64,000 nucleotides of DNA, from contig NC_083598.1 of NCBI RefSeq assembly GCF_020882245.1, positions 46,909,858-46,973,857 on the forward strand, read 5' to 3'. Origin of the DNA: Rhopalosiphum padi. Its lineage: Eukaryota > Arthropoda > Insecta > Hemiptera > Aphididae. Shown here one piece after another: positions 1 to 13,400 of the stretch. Both the position numbers and the translations under genes were made by a program. How positions within the stretch are numbered: the stretch's first letter is position 1; each line of letters begins with the position of its first letter. The notes beneath the pieces were generated by a model. It was not told the origin of the DNA, did no database searches, and worked only from the letters and a program-made list of their open reading frames with translations.

Positions 1-3000
1 GCCGATTTGACGAGACATTCGACCGTCGACGACACGGGGGTCGTATCTTTTTTTTGTTATTATTTGTTTTTTATCCCATAAAATCATCCCTCGACGACGC
101 GTGGCTGTACCCAAATTCTGTATTACGCGAATACTATTTTTCGTACAATACACATCGATTTTCGTCTGTTATATACTCGATATAGGTGTGTTGTAGGTAC
201 CTACCTATACCGACATTTTGTTTTTTTTACGCGAATATTATTATTGTTATTTTAATAATAATAATATAGGTAAACCGCGAGGGCGGCGGCGGTGGTTTTT
301 TTTTTTATTAAACACCGTTGTTATATTATATTTTTAATCAATCGAATTTTTTTTATACATATATATACTATATATATGATATAAGTACCTATGTTTTCAC
401 TGCCAGCAGCAGCTGCTCGCACTACTATTGCATACATCACTACCGTTTGGTCATTTGGCCAACAGAACTACGCGTAGGTGTAATATATTAAAAAATATTT
501 TTTTATTTGTAACATAAAAACGGGCGAGTGCCCGGAAATAATTTTTCAAACGCAATATTTACTTTAATGTTGTAATCGGAATAATTTTTTTTTAGAAATA
601 AACAACTTGTGCTATTTTTTACTCTTAGTGCTGTATACACGCTTCTCTATTACAGTATTTATTAGTATATTTCGATTTTGGCCGTCTCAGTACAACGACT
701 TTATAATAGAACAAACTTTACTGAAACCACCTGGATTCTAATCCATCGTAACTATTAAAAAAAAAAAATTAAACCCACCTGGATTTGAACTATGTTATTA
801 TAAAAATGCTCATAATGTGCATGTGACAACAATAGAATTACGTCCACCTGGAGTGTAATATATGTATTTAATACAAGTATATGTGTAATATGTGTATTAT
901 GCGCAGCAACTATAAAATCATAAAACTCGCTTATATATCATCTATTGTATAAGTGCGTTTTCCCTAGACAGATCTAAATCAAACTTATTGAAAAAAAAAA
1001 TACAACTCAATTCTTTTTATTTTTATTTGCTTTCATATTTATTATGCAGACTATGTATGTAATTACAAAATTTAGGTATAATATATAAATACCGTGTATA
1101 TAATACACGTAAATAGTCAAATTGTAATGATGGATTTAAAAGTACGCATCATACATTGACTTTGATATTGACTCTCGGCAATTTAAAGTTTAAGTATGTT
1201 AAAAAAATTCTTATCATCAAGGATTTATATTTTTGAAAGTTTGAATTGCCGGAGTACTTCAATATTATACTATTTTCTATTGTACAATTTGTATACAATA
1301 TATATGTACAAATTTTAATACTTGTATAGTAGTAAATAGTAATATTTGCGGTAATAACTAATAAAAAAAATGATCAATTTATTATACACCAAATCGACTA
1401 TATTAGTTTTTACTATTTTAAGTTCTATACAGGAGCATGGTATAAATTAAATCATAATACAATGAACATAAATTGCATCTATTTTGTATATTATATATAA
1501 AAAATCTACAGTAAAATTATATTGATTTCGTGTTATAACAGTTATAAAAATAATTAAATTATTATTATATTGATTGTAAAACGAACCGTTATTCATTTTG
1601 TTTAAATAATGCGTCGCGTATTAAACCTACCGGCTACCAACATCATTTAAAATAAATACGCGTTTTGAAATTACGAGTATCGCTTAAAAACCATCATAAC
1701 ACATAACGGTTTAATAACGATTTATTATATCGGGAAATTTATTAGCATCACACGATAATATATTAAACGAAATGGTTGGCGCGCAGTTACAGTGTGTGTA
1801 TACGTGGATATAATATACGCGCTACACAATCTGTGAAATTATCGTCATATATATATATATATATATATATTATAGTTATACGTTTACAAAATATTTAAAT
1901 CGACCATATCATTCGAATGATGATATAATATATATATATATATATGCATCGTGCGTGCATATAAGTGAATACAACAATAGAGAGAAAGAGAATAAAACAT
2001 CATATATAGCAGTCAGTTTCGCGAATATTTAATAAGCGCGTACACGCACAAACGCTTACGAGAACAACTCGGGGGTAGTCTGCAGAGCCAACATCACACA
2101 CACACTCGCGCAAACATACGCACATACACACACGCACACATACCACATATACACATATATACATATATATATATATATATAAATGTATATACGGGATTTA
2201 ATCTTTGTCACCCTATCGGTAGGCGAGGCGGGTTGAAGGGGGGGGGGGGTTTAGGTGCAATGGCGGCAGCAACGGTGGCAACGTATATAGCTCTCGTTTC
2301 ACCCTATAACATTGACCTTCAACGGTGCGACGTTGCCAGCGCCCGCGGACGTAATCTCAGCGCGCGTAGTACACGTCGTAAAATTTTTTGAAGTAGTGTA
2401 CCTTTACAATATATTATTGTATAGGTAATAATAACAGCGAAACTCGCATTACGGTCATACAAAAATATTATCGTAACTCTTTGACCGTCGGAGGACTGTA
2501 GTATATATAAGTACGCTGAGAAAGAATTTTACACGTAGCGATACTAGACACCATAATAATAATAATAATAATAAAATGTTATCTCATCGCGGGTGGATCC
2601 GACCGTAATTAATCGATGTGACGATGTCCCATCGTTTTTGGTATTTATACATATATACCTAATGATAGCATGTAACTATGTAAGTATAAGTACCTTGTCA
2701 GTACACAATGTTTAGAACATATTATTAGGTATTATGTAGTGTACTGTATAGATAGGTACGTGAAAAAAAGGCTTCGCGGCCGGAAACGATGTCTCGTGTT
2801 CGTTTGCGGTGTGTGTGTGCGTGCAGTGCATGTGTGTATATATAGGTACTATGTATGCGTGTGCTCCAGACACATGAGCGGTGTGCGGCCCGTGCGGAAG
2901 TGCGGTCTCCTTGGTCGCCAGTATCATTGTCGGTTTTTAATGGCACACACGGTGTATGACGTCATATAAGTCGTAAAGGGATTTACCCCATCCGCCCTGT

Positions 3001-3330
3001 CATGTGCACGCTTTCTCGTAAATGCAGTTTATCGGCGATTTTAGATTTACTACTTTTTCGCCAAATGATACGCGGAACGTTACGAAAATTTTGTCGAAAA
3101 CAGTTTTCAATCGGAAACTTTTATGCGTATATAAATAAGCTGTATACGTAAATGCTAAAACATCACGTTATAAACGTTTAAACCTAAATGTATCGTATAA
3201 TATTATATGATATTCACGGTGAAAAATATCGTAGCAGTATATAATATAGCGCACAGTTGCCGCGATGATTACGATGGGGGGGGAGGTGATTGAAAAACCA
3301 CCACTGTGTTTCGAATTTGTTATTTCACAA

Positions 3331-3359
3331 TTATTATTATTATTATTATTATTATTATA
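3331..3359. repeat. (TTA)n microsatellite
   Basis: About nine to ten uninterrupted TTA units, read directly. It is responsible for a run of asparagine codons in the minus-strand frame, which is not a real gene. Confidence 0.9.
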
Positions 3360-5899
3360 CACGCGAGCGCGGAATTGGATGCTAAGGGATGGGGGGCAAT
3401 CTATTTAGGAAAATAGAGAGCACTGAGAAAAATGGCCGACGTTTATTGTTTGAATCGATCATAAAATGCATTCTGCGGTGTATATCGCACGCCAGTCGAC
3501 ACAGATAATCCCCTCGAATGATTTTTACGTACCACGTATTATCGATCTATATATCTAGTATACAAACTATATACTCTGCATGGTTCTATCACATTTAAAA
3601 TATTAAGTATGACGACGGCCGATCTACATACAGCTGCAGCTGCGATTTTATTTTAGAAGTTTTGGTTGGTAGCTTCTCAATATATAAACGGTTTTTTTTT
3701 TTACTTGACTTAATGATGCAAATTTCAGACTAAAAGAATTTCTGTGCATTGTATACTAGCTACAGCATGCATTGGTTTAAGGGTGGTTTAAGTCGGCTGA
3801 TAATAATCTGCTATATGAACTCTGCATGTACATAATACATATATACAGGTATATTACATCCATATACGAGACGTAGACTAAACGACAATATCGCGGCTCT
3901 TCTCTTTCTTGTCCAATCTCGATTTTCATGCACACCTTCACACAGCGTGGGGGCTGCCACCAACGGTTTCGGTTTTTGACCAGTTTTGATGGGAACAAAA
4001 TTCACAAATGTTCTGTATAATACATAATATACATTATATGCTGCACCGTTCTATTCTACGAAAACAATAATTTCATGTATACGGCTGGCAGGAGGACAAT
4101 GAGGAGAAATATTTGACGATACAAAAAGACATCTTACTGCCCTGTTCAGTATTCAAAACAATTTATAAAGGATGAGAGTATAAGATTAAATTTTGAGAGA
4201 TATTGGATTCTATGTTAAATATGACTATTTATTATTATTCCTTTTTTAGATTATAATAAATAACAATACAACTTTTTTTGCACCATGATAACGAAATAAC
4301 ATTTTATTGACGATATATCAGCACGTATAATCAAAAAATATTGCAGTTTAAAGTAAGTTTTAAGTTCTTGTACTATATACAGTTTCAATATAACCAACAT
4401 CTGATATAATACGATTTCAAATATATATAAATATATATATAGTTACACAAATGTCATTATATAAAATGAATTATGTGGGTTTAAAATATACTATAAGCCA
4501 CTATTCGATAAGAATTTTATCGAAACATTAAATTCGCATAAACGATATTTTTGTTAAATATCTTTACAGTTTACATACAATAAAAGTATATAGAAAAGAG
4601 TCAGTTTTTGTCCGAATATTTTGATAGTCGACAGGTATAAATAAGAAAAACATACATGATTTACGAGCGTTGAAAAAGAAGTCTTATAAAAAAATATCAG
4701 TTCAAGCGCAATTTACAATTTTACTTAAAAACATAAAATCTGTGTAAATGAGGTGCGTAAAGCGTAAACATTAAATACCCAGTCAAAATAAACTAAAAAT
4801 TATATTTAAAAGGAATGGACTCATCAAAAAAATCGCCTTAAAATTAATGTTGGCCATCTTTAATATTAAGTTATAAACAATACTTCCAACAATCTTGAAT
4901 TATTTTTAAAATATATTAGTATTTCCTCCATGCAAAATTATAGCTTTTTATTTTCTGTTAAATTACGGACGGTCTCATTAAAGTCCTAGAATTAGACAAT
5001 TGAACGACTATTAATCACCAATAATAATTTATTTTAATACAATATTCCGCATTTAATCCACTATTTTGCTACTAATTTTCTTATTGAATCTATGTCAAAA
5101 TGGATCTGTTATATCGAACGGCGAGGGCCAATTGATGTACTTTCAACTTCATAACTTACTTATCTCTGGCAGTTAATCGTTGATGATTTCTTTTTTGTTT
5201 ACGGATAAAAACAATTATTGTATCATCTCGAACAGAACACCGGTCATTTCCAATGAAGAATCAGACATTTTTAACGTTGGAACCAGTCAATAGTTACACA
5301 GTGTACCTACACAATGACTTAACCGTTGTATACAAAAATCAACTTTATCAAATCAGAAGTCTGCGTAGCAGTTTTACTGATTTTAGACAAAATATTTTGT
5401 TCTTGTGACCTGCGTAATCGCTTTTTTTTTTATAATATGTCTATAACTTTGAATGCGCACTATTAATAACTGAGTTTGATGATATAACGATTTATATAAT
5501 GTACTCGTACCTACGATTAAATACTGGAAGTTATCTCTAGTCTATTTCAGTTTAATATACTTATAATTACCTAACATTAAGAGTTTTTCTGTACAAATTA
5601 TTACAGGATATTCATCAAACACAACTCGTAAAAAACGATAGTATAGGTATATTATTATGACGGTTAGGTGTCAATAAAGGGTTTATATTGTTTATAACCT
5701 CTGTCCTGATTTATATGATATTATATATATTTGCACTTTTTTGAGAAATCCGTCAAAATATTATATAGCTTTTCATAGAATATACGCGCATAGGACCCAT
5801 ATAATAGGTATATTAGAGCCCATTATGTCTAATAAAAAATGTTACACCGAAGGGTTGTAGGCTTGTGGCAGTAATGCTCAGGTGTAGTGTATCTACACC

Positions 5900-6560
5900 T
5901 GAAAGTGCGGCGCTAGGGGAAGGGGAGAGAATAAATTTAATGTGGCCGCGAAAGGCGATTCTCGCCGTCCCGAACCTTTGACAACCACCGCAAACACGCA
6001 GGCCGCTCGCGGACGCACCGCGTCAAAACCACCGCGGCCGCGACTACCACGACGACAACGACGGCGTTAGCGGCGGCGTGTACACATCGGAAAGAGGGAT
6101 GCGACGCGCGCAATGAGTCATCGCTGCCGCTGCTGCCGATTCCGCTGCCGTCGCTACTTCTGCCGATGGCGCGCGTATATTATGTACACGCGTATTATGT
6201 AGCGGCCGACGCCATTACGGGGCCTCTCTGTAGTATCGATCCGATCACCGCCGCCTCTAAGCTCGCGCCCTCCGCTCGCCCACACCACACCGCCACTACC
6301 CCACCTAGTCGTCCAATGGCCAATGCGATATTTTTATTTTTTTTTCTCTTCTTCTCACTCACTCTCTCACCATTTTTGCTTCCCCCACCACCCATCTAAA
6401 CACCCCCGAGTCCGTTCTCCCGACCCTCCGAAACTTTTACCGCCGTCGTGTGTATGTATACGTATATATATTTATATTATAACGACACGACGACGACGTT
6501 TATACACGCACAAAAAGTAATATACAAACGATATTACGCGCACGCGCGCTCCCAAACACA
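5900..6560. promoter_or_regulatory. CpG-rich block inside the Tet region, candidate alternative promoter
   Basis: In a strongly AT-rich neighbourhood this block is dense in CpG and GC-rich words (several gcggccgcg- and gcgcgc-like strings), which is visible by eye. It contains a perfect AP-1-type site, TGAGTCA, at 6114-6120. Just to its left, at 5879-5901, is a stem-loop made of CAGGTG/CACCTG E-boxes. No long meaningful reading frame is present on either strand. Insect Tet genes are known to make a short isoform without the CXXC exon from an internal promoter. The position downstream of the CXXC exon (minus strand) fits such a role, but this is inference only. Confidence 0.35.
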
Positions 6561-9406
6561 GTAAATATTATAAATTACAATAATGTAAATCTACTTGTGA
6601 TTTTATATTATATATAGGTACTCGTGAGATGTTCTATTTATATGAGTATATGACGTACTTATATAATCAAATTGTGTTATATAGTGCGACGACTAAGACC
6701 GATTTCTATATGGTTGTGACTTTGTCGGTGATGATAATAACATATATATTGTTTAGTATAAACTGCACCTTACTTGACTATATAAACCTATATTTTACGA
6801 ACGTTCTGCTTGAGCTTTACAAATCTATATGGCTATATAATATTATACATTACACGCACATATAAGAACTAGGTTGGTAAAAATTACGATAAATTCAAAT
6901 TAACGGTTGTATAGACTATGAAATTATCAGTTAGTGCGTGATATTATAATATAGTAAAAATAACGATACGGCGAAATTTTATCGAAACAATTTTCGAACA
7001 AAATATTATTGTATTGACTATTGGGGAACCTCAACGACTCCAGTGTGATGAACGAGTCTCTCGTTTTAAGAGAATTACGATTCGTGAACTGCGGTGCCAC
7101 AGCTCGCTTAGCGCCTTAACCACAAAGTATAAAAACACACATCAGTCACCTATTGCTTAGATTTTATTTTTAAAGTCATATTAATAGGTAAATGTGTATA
7201 CAATAATAAATTAAGTTTATTTTTGGATAAGAAAAGTCCAGAATATTTTATGTATACTTATTATAGATTATATAATATTCGCGATGATTACATGTTTTTT
7301 TAGAAAGTCAGTTTTGGAATTTTAGAGTTTTAAATTAATAATATATTCAATACTGATACCTAAATACACAAGTACAAATAATTTATTAGACACTTATAAT
7401 TTATTTTTCCATTTACTAAGATAGGAATGATAGGACAACATCTTAAAATATTTAATACGTCGACCAACATGGCTAAACAAACCCCACGAATGTTTATTAT
7501 ATTGATTATATAATAAATATAACTAAGTAAGTATATATAGTAATCGATGCTACATAATAGGTGTAAAATTACACAGTAGTTTGGATTCGTCTTTTAATTT
7601 TGATATCGACTAAAAGAACAAACAAATGGTCACAAATTTATGAACGACTCTCAAAGCGAAAACATTTCAATATTCGTAGGTATAACATTTGTAATTCTAA
7701 TTTGATTTTAAAATTAAATACATGTTCGTTATATTATATCTTACGAAATACGGTATATTATTTATTCAATCTCTATAAGTACCTACTACTATACTAAAGT
7801 AACGATAAGTATCCGGAAGTTAATTTATAATGTTTATATTCGGTTTGATAATTGTTGATATGTTTTGTTTTTTTAATCGTTAAGTGAATGCAAATTTTAA
7901 ATATTATCTTGCACCTTTCGGATTCTAATATGATAATATTGTATGTGAAAATAAGAAATTCGTTACCTCGTAAAATTACAAGGTATAATATATTTGATTA
8001 AAGTGAAATATAATGCTTAATTTACCATGATTTTTTTAAGACTCTTAATCAAATAAAATGTATATAATTTAAATAAAAAAATGTTTAAGTACCTACATGA
8101 ATATGCAAAAACATAAATTATTATATGTATAGTCTGCAGTAGGTATATAGTTATATTTTTAAAGTGTACGTATTGCATGATTATTTATAAGGTACAAATA
8201 CATTATGCACAATACACATTTCAACTGTATAAATTTTATAGAATTTCCGGGCTCTGTACATTATGATGAAAACATTTAAATCGCTTATATGATTTCATAA
8301 ATAGCTTAAAAGTCCCGAGACATTTTGCAGTTGAATTGATTGAGTATTGTACGATTCGTGTACGTTTATTTAATAAGCATTTCGTAACATTTATGGGGTG
8401 GTGGGTGGAAGTAAAATATAATAACTACTAAACGCGCAGGCGTACGCTATATGTATATAAACAATATCTGTTTTTTGTCAATCGTTTCACACGTAATCAC
8501 CTTACGGACGCACCCTTGGAAAAAAAGTTTTAAACGTAAACAATCCAGAAAACCGGACAACGTCTGTCCACCTTTTGACCCAGTGCCCTTGCACTCGTCG
8601 TCACTAATCACCGTCCATTTGTCTTTGGACCCGGTCCCCGTACGAGTATATACTATAGTATACAGTGTTCGTCTGTATGCGCGCGTGCGCGCATGTGTGT
8701 GGGGGGCGGCAGAGGTGACGAAGGGTTACGCAGGTGCCGCCGCCGCCGCCGTAATGTGTGTCAAGGGGAAGGTCCCGTTGACGAATCATCAAAACAACAA
8801 CACACTGCAGCAGTGTATATTATACTATGTACATACATATACGCTAAAACCGCGTGCACCCACTCGATGAGCACATGAAGGGGTTGTACTGTTTTAAACT
8901 TTCGTGACACAATTCGTACAATATAATATAATATATAGTAAATACCTCTTATATTATATTATATTTTGCGAACGAAATGTGTTAGCACTATAGACTTAAT
9001 AATATAATATAGGTTTATGTACCTACGCTTAGTGGACAACAGTTTACGACAAAATAATTGTATGTGCGCGCTTTATCGGCTGATACTCGTATTGTTATAA
9101 TGCATAATATAGGTCTTATACATATCTTGTAAAAAAAAAAATTAACAAAGGAATGGAGATAAAATTAAAAAAAAAATGGATTCGAATTTAAATAATTATC
9201 GTATTGCTTCCATTGTCGCGCCGCACTTTCGGCTACTTAATATACAGAATACACAACTCATAATAAACGAGACCTATATACGTATATGATATGTGTTAGA
9301 CGTGCGGGGCTTATCATATCATAAATAGTTATCTATAATAATGCATTGCGCTTTTTTCAAAATAAATTTATCGCCGTGCTCGACGGTTCCCACGCCATTC
9401 GCTTAC

Positions 9407-10720
9407 CTTTTTGTCAGTGAGCTTCTCGCATCTCCTCATCTTGCATATCTGATGGCTCTTGTCGTTCCTGCACGGCGCGCAATCGCCACAGTTATCCTTC
9501 CGCTGACATCCTATGCACTCGCCGCAACGTTTTCGCTTCTTTTTCGTCTGCTTATCCATGCCGTTGGCGCCGTTCTCGCAGTGATCCGAATCCATCATAG
9601 ACCCGCCCACGTTGCTCACGTTGCCGCCTCCCGTCATGCCGACCACGTTGTGCTGGACCAGCGGCGACTTGAAACCGGCGGTGCTGCTCACGGCGGCCAC
9701 CTGTCCTGAGCTCTCCACGCTGGAACTGCCCACGCCGTCGCTCTCCACCGAGCTGTCCATGCTGGACGCCCGCACTTTTCGCCGTTCTTTTTTCCGAGAC
9801 TCTTGCAATCCACGCGGCGACAGCGTATCTTCCATCTTGATCGAATCGATGTACGTACCACCCGCGTTCTGGTACACGTGGCTGGGTATCTGAGCAGACA
9901 CAATAGCAACTGGTTCAGTTTTCACCACCGTCAGCAGTGTTGCCTGGTTAGACTGGTGGTGCGGGGCACCCATAAAGTTGCCCTGGATGATGGTGTTCTG
10001 ATGGGGGTGGTGGTGGTGGTGGTTTTGCTGCGCAAACGCTTGAGGCGGGGGTGGAGGCGGCGGGTATTGTGGACTCTGGAACAAATGTATGGTGCCAGCC
10101 CGGTCGTCCAGGAACTGCTGCTGGATTCCCGGCACCAGGGTGGGATAGCCTCGAGGTGCCGTGGCCGCCGCCACGTTTACCGTAGATAGCGTATGGAAGC
10201 TGGGTAAACCAGGTGACTGTGTCGGTGACACGGCCGCTGGTGTCAGTGTGGTCAACGAAACCGTTTCCGGTTGCTGTTGGTCGTTTTGGAAGTTGAACTG
10301 TGATTGGAACGACGGCAACTTGCTGCCGGCCGGCGACGGAGGATAGTCAAATGACCCCTTGGACATAGAGTCCTGCGAGTTGCTGCCGTCCAACTTGCTC
10401 TCCCATGGCCGGTACGACTGCGGTTGTGGTATGATCATCGTAGTCGGGTACAGGTCCGGCCTGTGCAACCCGTCCGAGTTGTAGTCCCAGTGCATATCCA
10501 TTATCCGACCAGTGGTCGGATCGTAACCGTCGCCTGGACCGAGTCGGGCGCCCAGTCCTTCAGCCAACTCGACCGCCGAGAACGAGCTAAACGGCGGTAA
10601 ACCTGGCGCCGGGCCTGGTGTCTTCGACTCGGGTACGGTTGATGACGGGGTGGCAGGCTGTGGTGGCGGGTAACCCGCCGTACCATATGAGGCCATGGCC
10701 TCCCCGCCACCCTCGCTCAT
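9407..10720 (-). CDS. Tet: Methylcytosine dioxygenase Tet, N-terminal coding exon with CXXC zinc finger (partial)
   Basis: This exon encodes 438 residues. The first ~390 are low-complexity: rich in Ser, Pro, Gln and His, with a short poly-His run and a basic ESRKKERRKVRASS stretch. It ends in a CXXC zinc finger (cysteines about residues 399-431: CGECIGC, then NCGDCAPC, then HQIC and RRC). The finger has eight cysteines, lacks the KFGG motif, and is preceded by the basic KKKRKR. That is the TET/CXXC4/CXXC5 class of unmethylated-CpG binders. Tet enzymes oxidise 5-methylcytosine (in insects also implicated in RNA 6mA/5hmC biology) using Fe(II) and 2-oxoglutarate. The exon stops at AAAAAG followed by GTAAGC, a strong phase-0 donor, so the open frame beyond 9407 is intron. 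I chose ATG 10720; the frame runs on to a GTG at 10747, which is not a likely animal start. The second ATG (residue 9) has a better Kozak context. Catalytic exons are outside the window. A stand-alone CXXC4/5-like gene is the alternative. Confidence 0.78.
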
Positions 10721-10775
10721 ACTAGCCGACGTTGCAGCCAGCGTCACGTTCCCATCGCGTCACTTCTGACGTACA
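10721..10775 (-). other. Tet: 5' untranslated part of the Tet coding exon, with splice acceptor and tiny upstream ORF
   Basis: On the minus strand a polypyrimidine tract followed by TTTGTAG ends at 10776, so the exon would begin at 10775, 55 bases before the chosen ATG. Within the leader an ATG at 10755-10753 opens a three-codon uORF (Met-Gly-Thr-stop, ending at 10744). The acceptor implies at least one upstream non-coding exon. Confidence 0.5.
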
Positions 10776-12859
10776 CTACAAACAATTAAAACAGAAAAAA
10801 AATTCGAGCGTTACATCTATAGACTATAATACAATAATATATACAGGAAAATTTCATCAAAAGTAACGCGTCAATATTATTATAGTCCGGAATGATTCAG
10901 TTTCTTTCTCTAAACCAACAAGATTTACAGGATTATTGGTACCTACGTGCCTATATAATATAATAAATACACACGTACAATACGTATATATAATAACAAA
11001 GGGGTCGATTTCTATTGCCGAACGGAGTGTACCTACCCGATGGCTGATGTTATACAGTTATAATAATAATGGGTAAACGAAAGAGGGAATTACAGTACGA
11101 TAGATAGATCGTGTGTGCGTTAACCGTAATAAAGCTGGTAGGTACCTATATATATAATATATATGTATATGTGCGAAATCCATGCAAAGGTATAATATAT
11201 AGTACTAGTAAATAGTAAATGATTTGATTACAAAACGTACATGAATTACAAAAAATCTGTAACGGTTGTTGCTTTATACACTAGATGTCTATGTCAACGG
11301 TGAAACTTCTTAAAAAATAAAAACACACCCCGCGACCTACACCACGAAGTAATTCTACACGAGGGTTGACGTGAAAAACGTAATAGAGACAAGTATATCT
11401 CACACAAATGTTCACCCCTCCAAGGAGTTTCCCTCGTTTTCACGATAATGCGAAATATTTTCCGCTCAAGCACGTTCGGTCTTATATTGAATTAGTAAAA
11501 CGGTCGATGGATTCCGTCTCGAAAACGGTTTTATGGAATGTCTACAATGGTCTGCTGCAAAATTGCTTTATATACCAATTTCAATCATATAAAACGGTTT
11601 AAATAAGAATTCACGTCATTGACACGAGTAAAAATATGTCGTATTTATCGAATTAATCGAAAATTAACACAAAATCCATATCGATAGCCGTTTATTGGTA
11701 TGTCGGTAACAATTTTTTCTCTCCGAAAACCACTCCGTGTGAAACTCTAAACGTCAGACCGCGTTAAAAACACAAACTGGTCCACATTATAATAAAATAA
11801 TAATATTAATAATAATCTGCGACGGCGGTCGTGCACGTCGGTTAATCAGGAAGGATGTTTTTATTGTTGAATAAAAACACTTTATTTAATAAAATGACAT
11901 ACACAAATTCGTGTATATATATATATATGTATGTATAATAATATAAATACATATATATACGCACGTTGTAAATATAAAATGCTGTTGATCAAAACTGCTA
12001 CTGCGCTCATATGCGTACATGACAACAGCCAATTATAACGATATAATTTATTTTCCGACCAGATAGCCGATGAGTGAAAATTATAGAAACGAGCAAATCA
12101 ACAACTAAAAGGAACGCCATAAATAGGTTCGTCACAACTCACAATATCAATAAATCCCTTGACAACCACGTGAGTGCAAACATATATATAAAAAAAAGAG
12201 CTTACAAAAAAAAATGAACGATAAAAAGAAAATTCGCGTGGGAAACTCAACAAAAATAAGGAATTTCAAAGTCACGTATAAATAGGTCAGAGACCGGAAT
12301 ATTTCCGGTATTGCGCTTTCATTTTCAGTAGAGCGACGGTCGGCTGTATGTTTGGGAATGAATCGAGAGGGAAATTTTCGCGGGCAACGATGCCGTAGTC
12401 ATAAACAACCGGCAGTCGACATGTGAACTTCAAATTTATAAATTATGATGATGAAAACGAAAATTAACATAATCAAAAGGCAAAAGCTCTTCCGTTTACC
12501 GGTATTATCGATTTGAGATTTAAAATCATCAGTTGCATCAAATAGAATGTAAACATTATAAATATTTAACATAATGTTGATATGTATTAAAATTAAATAA
12601 TAATGATGAGTATGATGACAAAAGTCCGATTCTAACTTATATAGGTACTTACTACAAATGTGAATTATAATAACCTTATAATATAATATTAAATTATATC
12701 ACCACAATATTAACTATACGACATTTCGTATAGTTTCGATGTATTTCGTAGATAGATATTATAATATATTCATTATTCGCATCTATACGATAGTATAGTG
12801 TGAAGTACAAAAATAAAAAAAAAAATTAATAATAACCGTTGTTTTTGATGAGTACTCAC
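10776..12859 (-). other. Probable 5' UTR intron of Tet
   Basis: AT-rich DNA between the acceptor at 10776 and the donor GTGAGT at 12859-12854. I see no coding potential: the longest open frame (around 11408-11602, plus strand) has no recognisable features. Short TA runs occur near 11150 and 11915. Confidence 0.35.
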
Positions 12860-13400
12860 TTAAGATGTGTGATCCCGATGTGTGTGTCGTACTGCACTTT
12901 GGTCGTGCGAAAATCTAGGGGACGACGAAAATAAATAATTTTTTTCTTTTTTATGCGACGAGAAATTTTTCGCGTACACTAACGTCCAAGCAAACATTCA
13001 TTCAACAATAATAATTTTTTATCACACTTACAAACATAAACGGACAACAAAAACGGACACGACAGACACACACGCGCGCGCCACTCACTGGGGCTCGCAT
13101 ACGCACACGCACCGCGACACGACTGTTGCCTGGGTGTAGACGACGGACGGACGGACGCGGCGGCACTACGCACACACACACACACACACACACACTAACT
13201 CATACACACACGCACACACGCATCACGCACGACGCACATTGCACACAGGGTACATAATAATAATAATAATAATAATCATAATATAACGTTCGGCGCGCGC
13301 ATACGCACGTCGCAGACGGCGCTCGCGACGGCGATGGCCCACCGCGCGCTTAAGCGGTACGGAGTTGTAGTTGTCGGCCGGTCCGCTAGAGGGGTAGGTT
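12860..13400 (-). promoter_or_regulatory. Candidate first (non-coding) exon and promoter region of Tet
   Basis: Going upstream of the Tet coding exon, the first strong donor I see on the minus strand is GTGAGT (12859-12854). Its exon side lies in CpG-rich DNA (about 12960-13400). A TATA-like AT tract lies further upstream at about 13400-13450. The block includes a (CA)n tract at 13171-13195. This would join the acceptor at 10776 through a ~2.1 kb intron. No transcript evidence is available, so both exon edges and start site are inferred. Confidence 0.3.
13171..13195. repeat. (CA)n microsatellite
   Basis: A run of 12 CA units, read directly, flanked by imperfect CA-rich sequence to about 13230. 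Confidence 0.9.

Larger units (their letters stand above)
1..9406. other. Intronic / flanking DNA of the Tet gene, no coding exon recognised
   Basis: No exon of the Tet catalytic domain (cysteine-rich part, double-stranded beta-helix, HxD iron site) could be found here on the minus strand. The stretch therefore reads as the long intron after the CXXC exon, probably continuing past base 1. It is AT-rich with simple repeats: TA runs near 1848-1870 and 2158-2180, CA-rich sequence near 2096-2140, a G run near 2238-2250, and a TTA run at 3331-3359. CpG-rich islands stand out near 2215-2370, 2770-2920, 5900-6560 and 8560-8860. Short open frames in this stretch are low-complexity and lack family resemblance. 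Confidence 0.6.

Noticed and set aside
6371..6395. Minus-strand mini-exon candidate (acceptor TTTAG, ATG, Gly-rich octapeptide, GTGAGA donor) as an alternative Tet start
   Set aside because: It would exit in phase 1, while the exon after the CXXC exon must be entered in phase 0; too weak to annotate.
8451..8870. 139-codon plus-strand frame
   Set aside because: Low-complexity translation of GC-rich and simple sequence; no recognisable motif.
9341..10346. Several plus-strand open frames of 60-128 codons opposite the Tet exon
   Set aside because: They are antisense shadows of a GC-rich coding exon; no domain, and the minus frame has the CXXC signature and splice sites.
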